A DNA stretch of 64,000 nucleotides from assembly GCA_032871835.1 (NCBI GenBank), contig CM065297.1, forward strand, positions 17,779,598 through 17,843,597, written 5' to 3'. The stretch's first letter is position 1, and each line of letters opens with the position of its first letter. This document shows, piece by piece, positions 44,942 to 56,885 of the stretch. The stretch comes from Dipteronia dyeriana (Eukaryota > Streptophyta > Magnoliopsida > Sapindales > Sapindaceae). Below the pieces are notes generated by a model. The model saw only the letters and a list, made by a program, of their open reading frames with translations, was not told the DNA's origin and did no database searches. The position numbers and the translations under genes were made by a program.

Positions 44942-46099
44942 CGCATGTTATATGAATTTAATTGCCACGTTATTGATCGAGATAAAAAAAAAAGTAAAAT
45001 GTGTACCATTATTCTTTAGATTATAGGGGCATGTTGAAAATCAAATGATGGTCATATGAACAAAATTTTCTGCATGGGACTCATTTAATTTGGTATGCAG
45101 ATGACAGCGAGTACTGGGATTCTTTTGTTTCTAATTTTCTTTCTTGAGATTTTGTGAAGGATTGTATTTGCCATTTGGTAGACAAAAATATTGACAAAAT
45201 CGCAAGGAATCAAACAGAGAGACGTATATACTATTGTGTCGGCCAAACCGACAAATTTAGCAAGTTATATATAGGTACTCACGTACGTTCAATTTTTTAA
45301 TGTAATATTGACAAATCTTGGCTACTCTCTTCTGATAAAGCTATTCATGCCCACTCTTGTTTTATCATTAACTTTCCTAAATTAGTACAAGAAACTATCA
45401 ATTTTAATTTGTATTTCTGTTTATATATTTATAAAACTTGTGCTTTTTACTAAGTAGTAATTTATTCTTGAATTTTAATAAAATTGGTGTATGAGAAAAC
45501 AGTTTCAAGTAACTGTGATATTGTTTATATTATATAGACTAATGCCAGATATTCCATTATAAATTTTAATTCGTGGGGTGTCACTTTAATTTTTCCAACT
45601 GTTAAGTTAAACAGCACATGTTTTTTCAAAAAAAAAAAAACATATATTTGGGAATTTTTTAGAGAGGGAGAGGGAGAGTACTCGAATAGTTAAATGGCAT
45701 ATGTTGATTTAAAGTAATGGTGAATGGAAATATAAGTTGAAATATAAGTTATTTGTAAGGGAGCATCTCATGGCTGGAGAAATGGGCAATTGATTCTTTT
45801 GGAATTAAAATCACAAAGGACAATCGAGATATTTTACAAAAATGGCCTAGATAATTGTAATCAACAAAATTGGTTCAATTATTTATTAAAATTCGATATT
45901 TTATGACATCTTTTTGAATGATTTTTTTTAAAAAAAAATTAATACATCTTTTTGCATGATTGTTGTTAAATGATTATGCGATGCTTTTAATTTCATCATC
46001 ACAATAATAATAAAAAAAGTGCATGAAATTTATAATAATGAAAAAGAAATAAGGTAGAGGACAAGAAATTATGTGCCAAGAGTGGTTATAAATAAGAGA
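44942..46099. other. AT-rich intergenic
   Basis: No gene or clear repeat recognised. Confidence 0.4.
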
Positions 46100-46254
46100 G
46101 AAAATAAAAAATAACAACTACTATTATGAAAATTTTATTTTTAATTACATACGAAAATTTATTTGTTAATAGCCACTTTTTAAAAAAAAATTCAGTGTAT
46201 GTCCGTAAATTACAAAAATACACATGGATTTGATTTTTTTTAAAAAAACTGAAA

Positions 46255-46550
46255 CAAAACTTGAAATCATGACTAAAATCTGGAACCAAACTTGAAATCA
46301 CGGCTAGGAACTTGAAACTTGAAATCACGGCTAGGAACTTGAAACTTGAAATCTTGTTTTAAAAAATAAAATTTTGAAACTTGAAATCGTATTTAAATTG
46401 AAATGTTGAAACTTGAAATCTTGACTAAATTGAAAGTTGAAACGTGAAATGTTCTGGGTTTTTAAGTTTTTCGTTTTCAAATTTTGAAACTTGAAATGTT
46501 GTCTAAATTGAAATGTTGACTAAACTGAACTTTTCAAACTTGAAATGTTC
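46255..46550 (+). repeat. AACTTGAAATC motif array
   Basis: About a dozen copies of (a)aacttgaaat with short variable spacers, next to the left TIR. The same word recurs in the element at 55628. Confidence 0.85.
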
Positions 46551-46679
46551 TGGGTTTCTAGTATTTCGTTTTCTTTCCTTTTTTTCAGCAGATCTAATCG
46601 TCGACGGAGGAGGAGTTCGACTGCGTTGCTAAACGGTCGTGAAGTTCAGGCGACGACACTCCGGCAAGCCGTCGATGAC

Positions 46680-46965
46680 ATGTGAGAGAGAAAGGAAAGG
46701 AGAGAGAAAGAGATGTGAGTGAAAGAGAGAGAGAGAGAGAAAGAAGAGAGAGAGAGCTACGGGAGAGAGAAAAAAGGATGGGTGAGAGAGAGGAGGCCGA
46801 CGACGGTTCGCCGGCCTCCGCAAGGATGCCGACGACGGTTCGCCGGCCTCCGTAAGGATGCCGGCGACGGTTCGCCGACGGGAGAGAGAGATTGGGGAGA
46901 GAGAGAGATCGGGGAGAGAGAGGAAGGAGAGAGAAAAAAAATGAGAAAAGAGAGAGAAAGTGTTT
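46680..46965. repeat. GA-rich low-complexity block
   Basis: Repeated gagagagaga text interrupted by two to three copies of a ~48-bp unit with gacggttcgccggcctccg. The overlapping open frames (serine/leucine or glutamate/arginine-rich) are artefacts of composition. Confidence 0.8.
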
Positions 46966-47236
46966 GGGGATGATTTTTATATGGGGGCATTTAAGTAATT
47001 TCTCAAAAAAGTGGCTATTAACAAATAAATTTTCGTATATGGTTAAAAACAAAAATTTTATAATAGTTGTGGTTATTTTTAACAATTTCCACTTTATATA
47101 ATATCTTTGGAAAAAAAATGATGCCCGTAGCACAAAAGTTGAAGCTCATGATCTGTGAATAAACTTTTGGTTCAAATATCTTCTCAATTATTATTCGTTA
47201 ATACATTTATACATCCTTATTTTCTTTAATTTACAT

Positions 47237-47238
<2 letters not shown>

Positions 47239-47291
<53 letters not shown>

Positions 47292-47299
47292 TATATATA
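47239..47299. repeat. (TA)n microsatellite
   Basis: About 25 TA units with two interruptions at the right end. A second run is at 47438-47461. Confidence 0.9.
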
Positions 47300-47865
47300 A
47301 TACGTATTGATATATCATTACGTTGTATGTGAACCATTAATTATGGAGAAGTTTTGACAAGTACATACATTTTAAATCAAATTATTTAAATCTAATAGTT
47401 CACATATATTAGTGTATACTGACTTGAAAATTTATCATATATATATATATATATATATATAGTGTGTTTGTTTAATTTTATTTTATATTTTGATATCAAA
47501 CATGTCAGAGTGCTGCCGGAATTTACCAAGATTAAATACTATAGAATGATTCGAATTTCTACTTCCATAATCAGAAGAAGTCGGATTCAAACACCGAGAT
47601 GCGTCAACTATCTAGGTTTTAACCTTGATGAATTGATAGAGAGTCTTAACCTTGATGAATTGATAGAGATTACGAAGTCTCTGACCACCAAGATAATAAG
47701 TATATGACTATATATGTATAAAAGACATATATTATCGAGTCAATCTCATCTTATCATCTAGTTTTTTTTTTTTCATTTTAAGAAAAATTATATGACAGAT
47801 GTATTTTCTTAATTATTTAAGAATGACATTAATAACATAAAAATATGTTTCAATAGACAGTATGA

Positions 47866-47965
47866 TGTTGGTCTAATGGTTTTTCCTTTACATCCACAAT
47901 TTGAGATTGTGGGTTCAAGCCTCGTATCCTCCTAAAATCCTGAATTATTGTAATATTTAAAATAA
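47866..47965 (+). repeat. tRNA-derived SINE-like sequence
   Basis: tggtctaatggt resembles a Pol III A box, and gggttcaagcctcg a B box 40 bp later. It ends gaattattgtaatattt, as do the copies near 48700 (minus) and 51170 (plus). Confidence 0.5.
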
Positions 47966-48679
47966 AAAATTCGTCAAATATATTTAATTTGATCAAGTAC
48001 TTATATCATCTTCCATCTTCTGTAATATTTCTCAATTTATACATCAAGGAATACTTTACAATGTATTCAGTGAGGACATCATTAGAATCCATAACCTTTT
48101 CCTCGACTGGTCTTTTGTTTTATTATTATTATTATTATTTATTTTCCAAGGTCTTAATAATGTTTTTACCAATAAGTTTGCCAGCCAGAGAGGGGAGACT
48201 ATAATAGTGTTTCTAGCATTAATACGTGTATTTAATTTCTCCTTTGATGTTTTGGTAGGTAACCAACGGCCATATATGAAATAACATCAAATCAAATATA
48301 TCAAAAACAAAAATTACAATGAAAAAAATATAGATAATATATAGTGACATTAAAATATAAGCATCCAGACATCTAGTTGAACAACAAAGAATAGTCCAAA
48401 AAAAGTTGTTCTTCCATTATTCATGCATTATATCCAAAAAAAATTATGATTAAATCATATTCAGATATATGAAAATAATAATAATAATCGGGAGATCGAG
48501 TCGGAAATTCAAGTTTTGAAGATAAATAAAAACAAAAATTATGGGGTGTTCAATTTGAAAAGGAGTTAAAATTTAGTAACGAGCTAGAATAACAAATGAT
48601 AGCAATATCTATTGTGATTTATATTAATGCAAACAATGAGAGAGGATGTGATGTTCAAGTGTGTATGGGTATAAGATAT

Positions 48680-48805
48680 TGTCTATTTTTTAAAAAATAA
48701 TATATTACAATAATTCAAGATTTAATGGAGGGGGCAAACTCAAACCCATCCCATAAGTAGGTGTGAGAGGTAAATCACTGAATCAACCTCATTTTATCAA
48801 GTATT
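48680..48805 (-). repeat. SINE-like sequence
   Basis: On the minus strand gttgattcagtgatttacc and gggtttgagtttgcc occupy A- and B-box positions, followed by cttgaattattgtaat. Confidence 0.45.
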
Positions 48806-48934
48806 ATCTTCTTTTGTTGTCATACATAATTATTAACAATGTCATAAGTGTCAATTGAAACTCAATAACTACCTCCCAACTTTAAATTTCTTTTGTTAGC
48901 AAATCACATTTCATTTGTTACTTTTTATTTTATT

Positions 48935-49060
48935 TTATTTTAAATATTACACTTTTATATAAATCGAGATTTTTCATGAGTGGAAATGACTCAAATCCGT
49001 AATCTTATGATATATGTGTGAAGAGTTTTACCACCGGACCAACTTTATCCGGTTATTTCA
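48935..49060 (-). repeat. SINE-like sequence
   Basis: On the minus strand ttggtccggtggtaaaact and acggatttgagtca look like degenerate A and B boxes; the tail is aaaataaaataaaaagt. Confidence 0.4.
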
Positions 49061-49816
49061 TTTGATACTTTGGATCGTTAGAGAAGACAATTTTATTGTT
49101 TGAGTTTTTATTTGGCAACTTGACCTTTTGGGTGGTCACGGGTCATCTGATATTGTATTAAGTATGTTTGTTACAATTATCTCGGTTTCGGTTTCCCCAC
49201 ACAATTATATTCGTATTTGTTATATTTTATTCGAATTTTTCACATGTATATATTTGGGTTAGGTACACTTGACAAATCAATTTTAAAAGGTGAATTAGAA
49301 TTTGAAAACTTTAATATAATTGTTTGCACCCTAAATAGTTATCAACTATAGATTAGATTTGTCATTTGATTTATGAAACAAATCTAAAAGAAAACAATAT
49401 GTATAAGAATTGACCGTTTAATATGTATAAATTAAAATTAAAATACAGCTTTAACCCTACAATCATTGAAGTTAATTAACGGAAGTATGTAAGAGAAATC
49501 AATTTGGTATTTGTAAAAAAAAAAACACGAGAATTAATTTTGATCAAAAATAGAAAAGTAAAATCCAATATTTATTTATGGTAAAATTCCTCCTTTTGAA
49601 ATAATATTTTTGTATAGTTTCTTAATTTTAGGGCTATTTATGATTATGGCCCTTTATTTAATAATTTCTCTTAAAAGAATTTCAATAAGTCATAGCTTGT
49701 TGTTGTGGTTTGTTTTAATAATGATAGATCATAATATAAGATTAGTCTTAACTCTTAAGATGCAAAAGTTGATTAGAAATTTATGCCCACTACAAAAATT
49801 TTACAAGAGAATCTAA

Positions 49817-50469
49817 TAGGGGTGTGAAAAAAACCGTCAAACCGAACCAAACCGACTAACCCAACCCATAAAGTTTGGGTTGGTTCAATTACAAATATAA
49901 AAAATGGATGGATTGGTTTGTCTTTTGGACAAACCGATTAAAGGTGGTTCGGTTTGGGTTAAGTGAAATAATTCACCAACCCAAACCAAGCCACATATTT
50001 TACAAAGTCAATCTAAAATATAAAATTCACCTACGTTTTCTATTCAATCCATGTTTTATAACTTTTGCTGATTACTTTAAGCTTTTATAGTTTATTTATT
50101 TGTTTTGATACAATTTTTCTGATTGATTGATGTATTAGGGTTTTAATAGCATAGGTACTGTCAAACATGTAATTAATTGGTAATTACTCATTTGATTTTT
50201 CTGTACTTCCTTTATATATAAAATTAATATTTAATGTTATGATTTTTTTTAATATTTTTTATAATATAATACCAAAAAATAAAAGATTTTTGAGTTCAAA
50301 TCTAAACGATAAACCAATCCAAACCAACCCGACCTTTTTTGGTTTGATTTGAATCGGTTTGAAAAATCAAATTGGTTTGGGATGGGTTGAAATATAGCCG
50401 AACCTATCCATATTGGTTTGGTTTGACATTGAGCTTCAATCCAAACCAAACCGAAAATACACACCCCTA
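49817..50469. mobile_element. hAT-type MITE, 653 bp
   Basis: A perfect 8-bp TSD GAATCTAA is at 49809-49816 and 50470-50477. Ends are TAGGGGTGTG and CACACCCCTA. Subterminal regions are rich in aaccaaaccg on the left and in its inverted counterpart, ggtttggtttg-like text, on the right. No transposase. Confidence 0.93.
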
Positions 50470-50477
50470 GAATCTAA

Positions 50478-51270
50478 TAAAAAGGTGAAAAGTTGAAAGC
50501 ATTAAAATGATTGAATAAATGTTGGAAATTCCCAATTAATAGTGAGAGAGAGTAGTAGCCCTACCGACACTTAAATTTTGGCTTATGGGACTATTTGCAT
50601 TTAATTTAAATATTGACAATAAGATTACATACATTGAAGTTGGTCTCTCACCGTCTGCTTCACTATTTGCTCTTCGAGAATCAAAGATTGAATGCATATT
50701 TGAGCCTCTCATTATTTTTGTTGACGTGCGTATTTATGAAGACATGCCAAATCCCACACGAAACTTTTTACAATTGATATGCTATAATAATGTAAAGAAG
50801 ATAGATAGTAATGGAATAATAGGTTTGGTACAACCTTTGAGACGTGTGACTTGAGAGTAGAGTTTTTAAAGTTAGATCTTGAAATGTACAACTTTATGTT
50901 CTATTTAAATAAATAAAACTTAATCATTGATTTCTATAGAAGTGTTTACTAAAAAGGCCGAGAATCAAGTTTTATGGGTTTCATATATAAATCAATTGAA
51001 TAAATTGAACTTGAATTTCTTTCATTTTTCATTATCAATCAGTAAAGTATAGAATGAGGTTGAATTATTGTGCCCGTTTGGTCGGGTGATTCAAGATCCA
51101 GCCATAAATGTTATTCACACTTATACTATAAAGTTGTAAGTTTGAGTATGTTCTCTTATTCATTTTTGAATTATTGTAATAATTTTTTTAAAAAAAATAT
51201 TTTGGATATGGGTTTAGGCTGAACTGAGCTGTCAAAGACCATAAATTCGCTTACATGTAGCATGTACTCA
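50478..51270. other. Intergenic
   Basis: An 89-codon frame at 50585-50854 shows no motif I know. A SINE-like copy is at about 51068-51190 (ttggtcgggtgattcaag, then gtaagtttgagtatg and tgaattattgtaata). Confidence 0.4.
51068..51190 (+). repeat. SINE-like sequence
   Basis: It shares the layout and the gaattattgtaata tail with the copy at 47866. Confidence 0.45.
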
Positions 51271-51708
51271 GGGCATCTCCAATCCGAATAGTATTTTTGG
51301 TGCAAATTTTGTATTAAAATAGTGCAACTGTTGCACTATTTTACTATTCCATCTCCAACTCACTGCACCAAACTTTACATTAAAGAGAATATTCCATTTC
51401 TTTCATTTTTTAATATTTCTATACAATTAACATTTCACCCCATAATTAACATAATATTACAATATGATAAGAAAATGTGAAATTAATACATGAAAAGAAA
51501 TTAAATTCATTAGGTTAAATTATAAATTTATTATTAAAATAACTTGAACATTACATTTCAGGAAATATAAAAGAAAAAACATAAAAATAAAAGTACATAT
51601 TGATCATAATCTAAGTATCTGAATTAGTATATTCATCCTACAAATGATCTATTAACGCATTTCGGAGTGTAATGTGAGCATCTTTATCCATGATTCCTCT
51701 ATGTCGAG

Positions 51709-53103
51709 CTAGGAATTGTTGAAATCGGGTATTTTCATCAACACCATCTCAACTTCTGGAGTTGGTGCCTCCATATGATCCTCAATTGATGCAGTTACAT
51801 CACGCTCATCCGTGATTATCATGTTGTGTATAATAATGCACGTAGTCATTAGATTATGTAAAATATGTTTATGCCAAAAACGCGTTGGTCCTGCCACAAT
51901 TGCAAATCGTGGTTGGAGAACTCCAAATGCACGTTCTACGTCTTTTCTACAGGCTTCTTGTTTCATTGCAATTTTTTTTTTGGGACCACGTGGATCGTGA
52001 ATAGTTTGTACAAACTTAGACCGTTTTGGGTATATACCATCAGCTAAATAATAACCCATATTATATTCTTTTCCTTGAATGACATAATGAGTTGGAGGAG
52101 CAATACCTTGAGTAAGGTTGGAAAAAAGATGGGATGTCTCCAACATATTAATATCATTGTTCGTACTAGGCAAACCAAAATATGCATGCCATATCCACAG
52201 ATCATAATCAGCTACAGCCTCTAAAATAATAGTTGGGGATCCACTACGACCTGCATATTGCCCTGCCTAAGCCGTTGGACAATTTTTCCACTTCCAGAGC
52301 ATACAATCTAGACTACTTAACATTCCTGGAAAACCACGATCTTTACCAATACGAAGTAGTCTTGCAACATCAGTAGCATTAGGTGATCTAAGATACTCAC
52401 CTGCAAATTCCTCCAGAACAGCACGACAAAATCTCTTCAAACTCTCAATTGTTGTGGACTCACCTATTTTAATATACTCGTCAGTAGAATCTGCTGGACA
52501 ACAATATGCTAACATCTGAAATACTGCTGTTATTTTTTGAAGCACGGATAAACCCAGTCTACCCACACTATCTCTTCGTTGCACAAAGTAGTTGTCACGA
52601 GCTTCTACTTTTTCAACAATACGAAGAAATAAACTCCTACCCATTCGAAAGCGTCGATGGAACATTTGATCGTTGTACCGGGGGTTCTCGGTAAAATAGT
52701 CGTAGAACAAACGACGATCAGCACTTTCCCGGTCTCGATTGATCATTATATGACCAGGAATTGAGCCTTCACGTGGCACTTGGTTATTTTGTTGATTGAG
52801 ATACTGAGCCATGGCCTGTTGGAATTGTCCATATTGGGCAAGCATTTGTTCTTCTTCTGCATCCATCTCACCAAGAGCTGCCAAAATTTCCTCTTCCTCT
52901 TCATCGGAAGATGAAAATGAAGATAACAAATTAGATGGACCTCCAATATTGAAATTTATGTTTTTCTTGGAGTTTAATTGAATGAGTTTTAGCAGACTTT
53001 GGTGTAGACTATTTATCTTTGTCCATATGGCCGACAGTAATTGCAAACCCACATGAAAAAAGTATAAACAGACAAAAAAATATCTAGCAATAATTTCATT
53101 CAA
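51709..53103 (-). pseudogene. PIF/Harbinger transposase, one internal stop
   Basis: The frame is continuous except for TAG at 52267-52269, where the family has tryptophan (NCPTA-stop-AGQYAGRSG). An acidic N-terminal stretch (SSFSSSDEEEEEILAAL) leads to a helix-turn-helix-like part (YNDQMFHRRFRMGRSLFLRI). Catalytic acids: D in SSLDCMLWKW, D in VADYDLWIWHAYFG or the following NNDINML, and E in KDVERAFGVLQPRFAI. 464 codons fits the family. The upstream 20-30 residues run into a promoter repeat, so the real start may be a later ATG. It cuts and pastes the element together with the Myb-like partner. Confidence 0.92.
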
Positions 53104-53640
53104 GGAATCTGATCTTCGTATTTTTCAAAATATGAAGATAAGATATCTGAGTAGTTAAATGTTAACCATTGGATGGATTGCATCACCATCTGAACCGTAG
53201 GATTCAATCTCTAAAAAAATATCTTCTCTTTGTCCATGAGGCCAACAATAATTGCAAGCCCACATGAAAAAAGTATAAACGGATAAAAAATATCTAGCAA
53301 TTATTTCATTCAAGGAATCTGATCTTCGCATTTTCCAAAATATGAAGATAAGATATCTGAGTAGTTAAATGTTAATCATTGGATGGATTGCATCACCATC
53401 TGAACCGTAGGATTCAATCTCTAAAACAATATCTTCTCTTTGTCCATGTGACCGACAATAATTGTAAGCCCACATTGAAAAAGTATAAACGGACAAAAAA
53501 ATATCTATCAATAATTTCATTCTAGGAATCTGATCTTCATATTTCCCAAGAGATGAGGATAAGAAATCTTATTTCAAATGCCAGCCATTGGATGGATTTC
53601 CTCACCATCTGAACCGTATAATGAATTCTGAAAAAAGTAC
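53018..53640. repeat. ~210-bp tandem repeat between the two Harbinger genes
   Basis: tttgtccat occurs at 53018, 53229 and 53439. Each unit holds caataattgcaa-cccacat, gaaaaagtataaac, ggaatctgatcttc and accatctgaaccgta. Copies 1 and 2 are very similar; copy 3 is more diverged. The array lies where the divergent promoters should be. Confidence 0.92.
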
Positions 53641-53811
53641 CTCCAAGTTTCTATAAATATCAACCCACACTAAATTAAACATATCCCACCAATTCTTTGA
53701 TACATTCAAACTACTTTTCTCTCCAAGTCATGTTTCCCTTCAAATCTCTTATACCTTCAAAGCAATTTTCTATCCAAGTCACTTTTCCCTTCAAATCATT
53801 GTTTCCACAAA

Positions 53812-54814
53812 ATGTCTACGAAAAGAAGTTCTTCATACACAAATGCAGAAGACACACATCTTTGTCACATATATCTTGATGTTTCGTAAAACCCGATCAT
53901 AGGTATTTACCAGTCAAAGGATATGTTCTGGACCCGAGTGGAGAATGATTACAACAATAGCAGACCATCTTTTATCACTGAACTTCGTAACAAAAGAAGT
54001 TTACAGTATCGTATGCAGACTATCCTTACTTCCATAGGGAAAATGCGAGGATGCATACGACAGAATGAAAGGCTGAAACCTAGTGGTGCCTCGGAAGCTG
54101 ATATTGTGAGTATTTGTTAAAATTCAATTTGTAGAAAAAAATAAATTTCATATTTGATTTTAACAATATTTTTGTATCATTTTACAGATGAACCAGGCAA
54201 AAAAAAATTTATCCCAGGATAACAAATATAAACATGGATTCAGGTTTGACCATGCGTGGCCCATCCTAAAAGACATGGAAAAATTTGCAGACAACGAGAC
54301 AGTAACATTACCCTTTGAAACGAAAACTGGTCATTTCGTTTCATCACAAGAAGACTCTTCAACTCCAGAGTCTCCCACCACGGTATATCCTGGACTATCT
54401 CCATTTTCTTTAAATATAAGTAGTGATGACGGTGGGGGTAGTTCATCTCGGCCCATTGGGGTGAAGAAAGCAAAATAAAAAAGGAGGGTTGAGGAACAGA
54501 ATTCAACCGACTTCAATACTTTGAAAGAAGGACAAGAGAAATTTTTGAAAGTATCTAATAGAAACGCTATGCATAGGGAAAGACTTAACAATATTTTGGA
54601 GAGAAAAATGGAGTGTCGTGAAGCCAAAATTATGATGATAGATTTGAATTCCATAACTGATCCAAATAAATGAGAGTTTATGAATCAACAATAATTAAAA
54701 ATTGCAGCAAAACGAGCTCAGCAACAAGACAAGGGATCTCAAAATGTATCTGGGTCTTTTGGTGATTTTTTCAAAAATCTTCAAGGACCCGGAAATGGTC
54801 TTCCAGACTACTAA
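53812..54814 (+). pseudogene. Harbinger ORF1, Myb/SANT-like DNA-binding protein
   Basis: It starts MSTKRSSSYTNAEDTHLCHI. A TAA at 53887-53889 interrupts the Myb-like domain, which goes on as IYQSKDMFWTRVENDYNN and KMRGCIRQNERL. A GTGAGT donor at 54106 and TTTACAG acceptor ending at 54187 define one intron. The second exon has FRFDHAWPILKDMEKF, a serine/proline-rich part, two more stops, then a coiled-coil-like end and FGDFFKNLQGPGNGLPDY. In Harbinger systems this protein binds the element ends and helps the transposase into the nucleus. Confidence 0.88.
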
Positions 54815-55370
54815 TGGGTTATTGTAATTTATATTTTATTTTTTCTTCATTTCATTGTATTCCAAATTTGGTAATTTATTTTATCACTATGAAGTTTGTA
54901 TTTCGTTCATAATGTATTTTGCTTTAATTTCCGTTGTATTGAATGAAGTTACTTATTTAAAAAAAATACATTTTAAATTTGTAATTATACACTTCATTTT
55001 AGTTTATTATAAATAAACATAACAATAATAATTAATTCACAAAAAAATCATTAAATATTAAAAAGGACCAAATTGAAATAAATTAAATTGATTATAGTAA
55101 AACTGTGATTAAATAAAACTTTGAAATGAAGGATATAATCAAAATACATTTTATTAAATGGGGTTAAAATGTGATTATTTAAAAGTTTTGGGTTTGAAAA
55201 AAAGAAAAGAAAAATAGAACAGTTTTTGCACAAAACCACAGTATCGCGTAATCTATTGTGCGACACTGTTCACCAACGGAAGTTTTGCGCAGAGAATGGT
55301 GCGGGTTAGAGGCGATTTCTGGTGGGTTTTGGAGATTGGTGTGGTGTTTGATGATGGGTTGGAGAAGCTC
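54815..55370. other. Right non-coding end of the Harbinger element
   Basis: AT-rich untranslated sequence followed by a GC-richer subterminal part (55225-55370) leading into the TIR. Confidence 0.6.
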
Positions 55371-55627
55371 TCATGTAGTAGTTATTTGAACAAAAGGCCA
55401 TGAATCATGATAAATTGATAATACATGAGTGTTATATATTTGTACCGCTCTAAAACCCACTTCATATTTCATAATCCCACCTTATTAACAATTTTTTAAT
55501 AAAATTTTAATTTATAATTGGAATCCACCTAATCTCAAAATTATTATTAAACCTTTTTTGTTTTCTAAAAACTTTTGGATGTGGTTTCTTTTTCATTCTT
55601 TCTTTATTAAGTTATTTTATAGAAAGA

Positions 55628-55730
55628 AAATCAAAAGTAGCCACTGGAATTATTAGAATTTTGTTTGTAACCATATATGAAATTTTATTCATTAATAGCC
55701 ACATTTTTAAGAAATTATCTCAATGCCCCA
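55628..55730 (+). repeat. Left TIR shared with the 46100 element
   Basis: About 95 bp similar to both ends of the 46100-47089 element, including aagaaattatctcaatgcccc against gagaaattacttaaatgcccc. Confidence 0.8.
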
Positions 55731-56459
55731 TATATATAAACCTAAAAGGTAAATAACAATGGAAAATGTTAGGGTTTTCTCTGATCCGATAAAGGAGAAT
55801 CGTGGAGAGGGAAATAGGAAGAGAGCGATGTCATCGTCATCAGATTTCCCTACCGAAGTCTTCATCGTCATCGCCGAAGAGAAGAGAGCCACCTCGTGGT
55901 CATCGACGAAGTGTTGATCGCCAATGCCATCGTTGTCATTGCCAAGTTGAAGAGTTTGACGTCACATCCCGGAGAAAGTCGATAGTAGTACTGGCCGTCG
56001 AATAGTGTTTGTCGGTTTGAAGGTTTGGTTTTGCTCTTCCCAATTTAGTTTTCATCTGAATGATTTGTTGAAATTGTTAAGAACATTTGATTTTTTGGTA
56101 TGAATTTGTTGTTAAGAAAATTTTGATTTCATTTTTTAGGGTTTGGTTAATTTGACAGTGAACTGATATAAAGAAATTTCTTGAGAACATTTCAATATCA
56201 AAATAGATTTTTTGTGATTTAGTTGACAGTGAATTGTTATAAACGATTTCGTTTTTTGGTTTGATGGATTCAAATTGTGGGTTTTGTGATTTTGAGGGAA
56301 TCGAATTGTTTTATGTTGTGATGCGGAATTGACTTTATTTTGTGAACTGGTATAAACGATTTGACAGTGAATCGATTGTGGAATGGATTTTGTTTGTGTT
56401 TGGAACATGGATCTTGAAATTGTGGTTTCATTTTCTTGCATAAACATGAAATCTTACTT

Positions 56460-56665
56460 TAAATTTGTAGCACAAAACTTGAAATCTTGCATTCAGTCTT
56501 TTGAATAAAACTGGAAATCATTGTTTGTCTCTTACAAAAAACTTGAAATCTTCGATAAACTTGAAATGATGCTTTAAATCTGCGGCATAAAACTTGAAAT
56601 GATGGTTTAAATCAATGGTATAAAACTTGAAATGATGCATTAAATGTGTAGCCTAAAACTTGAAT
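56460..56665 (+). repeat. AACTTGAAATC motif array
   Basis: At least seven copies of aaacttgaaat(c/g) with spacers such as gatgctttaaatctg, the same motif as in the 46100 element. Confidence 0.85.
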
Positions 56666-56885
56666 TCCTGGATTATTTTTTTAAGTCACAAATGATAAAT
56701 CGTTGTTGGAAATGAAATCTTGTCGTTAATACATTTGGTCCCAAAAACATTCAGTAATTTTTGTAAGGCAATGCAGATGAAAAATGGTGGAGATAATTTG
56801 GTTTACAAGCATGCAGAGGATAATTGGTTTGATGCTCGAGTGAACATTTACTATTAATTGTTTTATTTGACAATTATTAGATGCA

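Larger units (their letters stand above)
46100..47089. mobile_element. Non-autonomous Mutator-like element (long TIRs)
   Basis: About 95 bp at each end are inverted copies: left aaaataaaaaataac, then tacgaaaatttatttgtt and aatagccactttttt; the right is the same on the other strand. The same terminal sequence opens the DUF1985 element at 55628. The interior has an AACTTGAAAT array and a purine-rich (gagagagaga) stretch with a repeated cgacggttcgccggcctc unit. A TSD was not resolved, so edges are approximate. Confidence 0.8.
47090..49816. other. AT-rich intergenic with SINE-like copies
   Basis: No gene recognised. It contains TA microsatellites, an imperfect 27-bp doubling (aaccttgatgaattgatagag at about 47621 and 47646) and three SINE-like sequences. 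Confidence 0.45.
51271..55370. mobile_element. Complete PIF/Harbinger transposon
   Basis: TSD TCA at 51268-51270 and 55371-55373. TIRs are gggcatctccaatcc on the left and, complemented, gagcttctccaaccc on the right. Two genes run head to head: transposase on the minus strand and a Myb-like protein on the plus strand, which is the standard gene pair of the superfamily. Both carry stops. Length 4.1 kb. Confidence 0.93.

Noticed and set aside
46594..47133. 179-codon serine/leucine-rich minus-strand frame
   Set aside because: It comes from the gagaga low-complexity block inside a palindromic element.
47886..47940. Possible tRNA gene (A- and B-box-like words)
   Set aside because: No acceptor or anticodon stem can be closed; the shared tail with other copies fits a SINE better.
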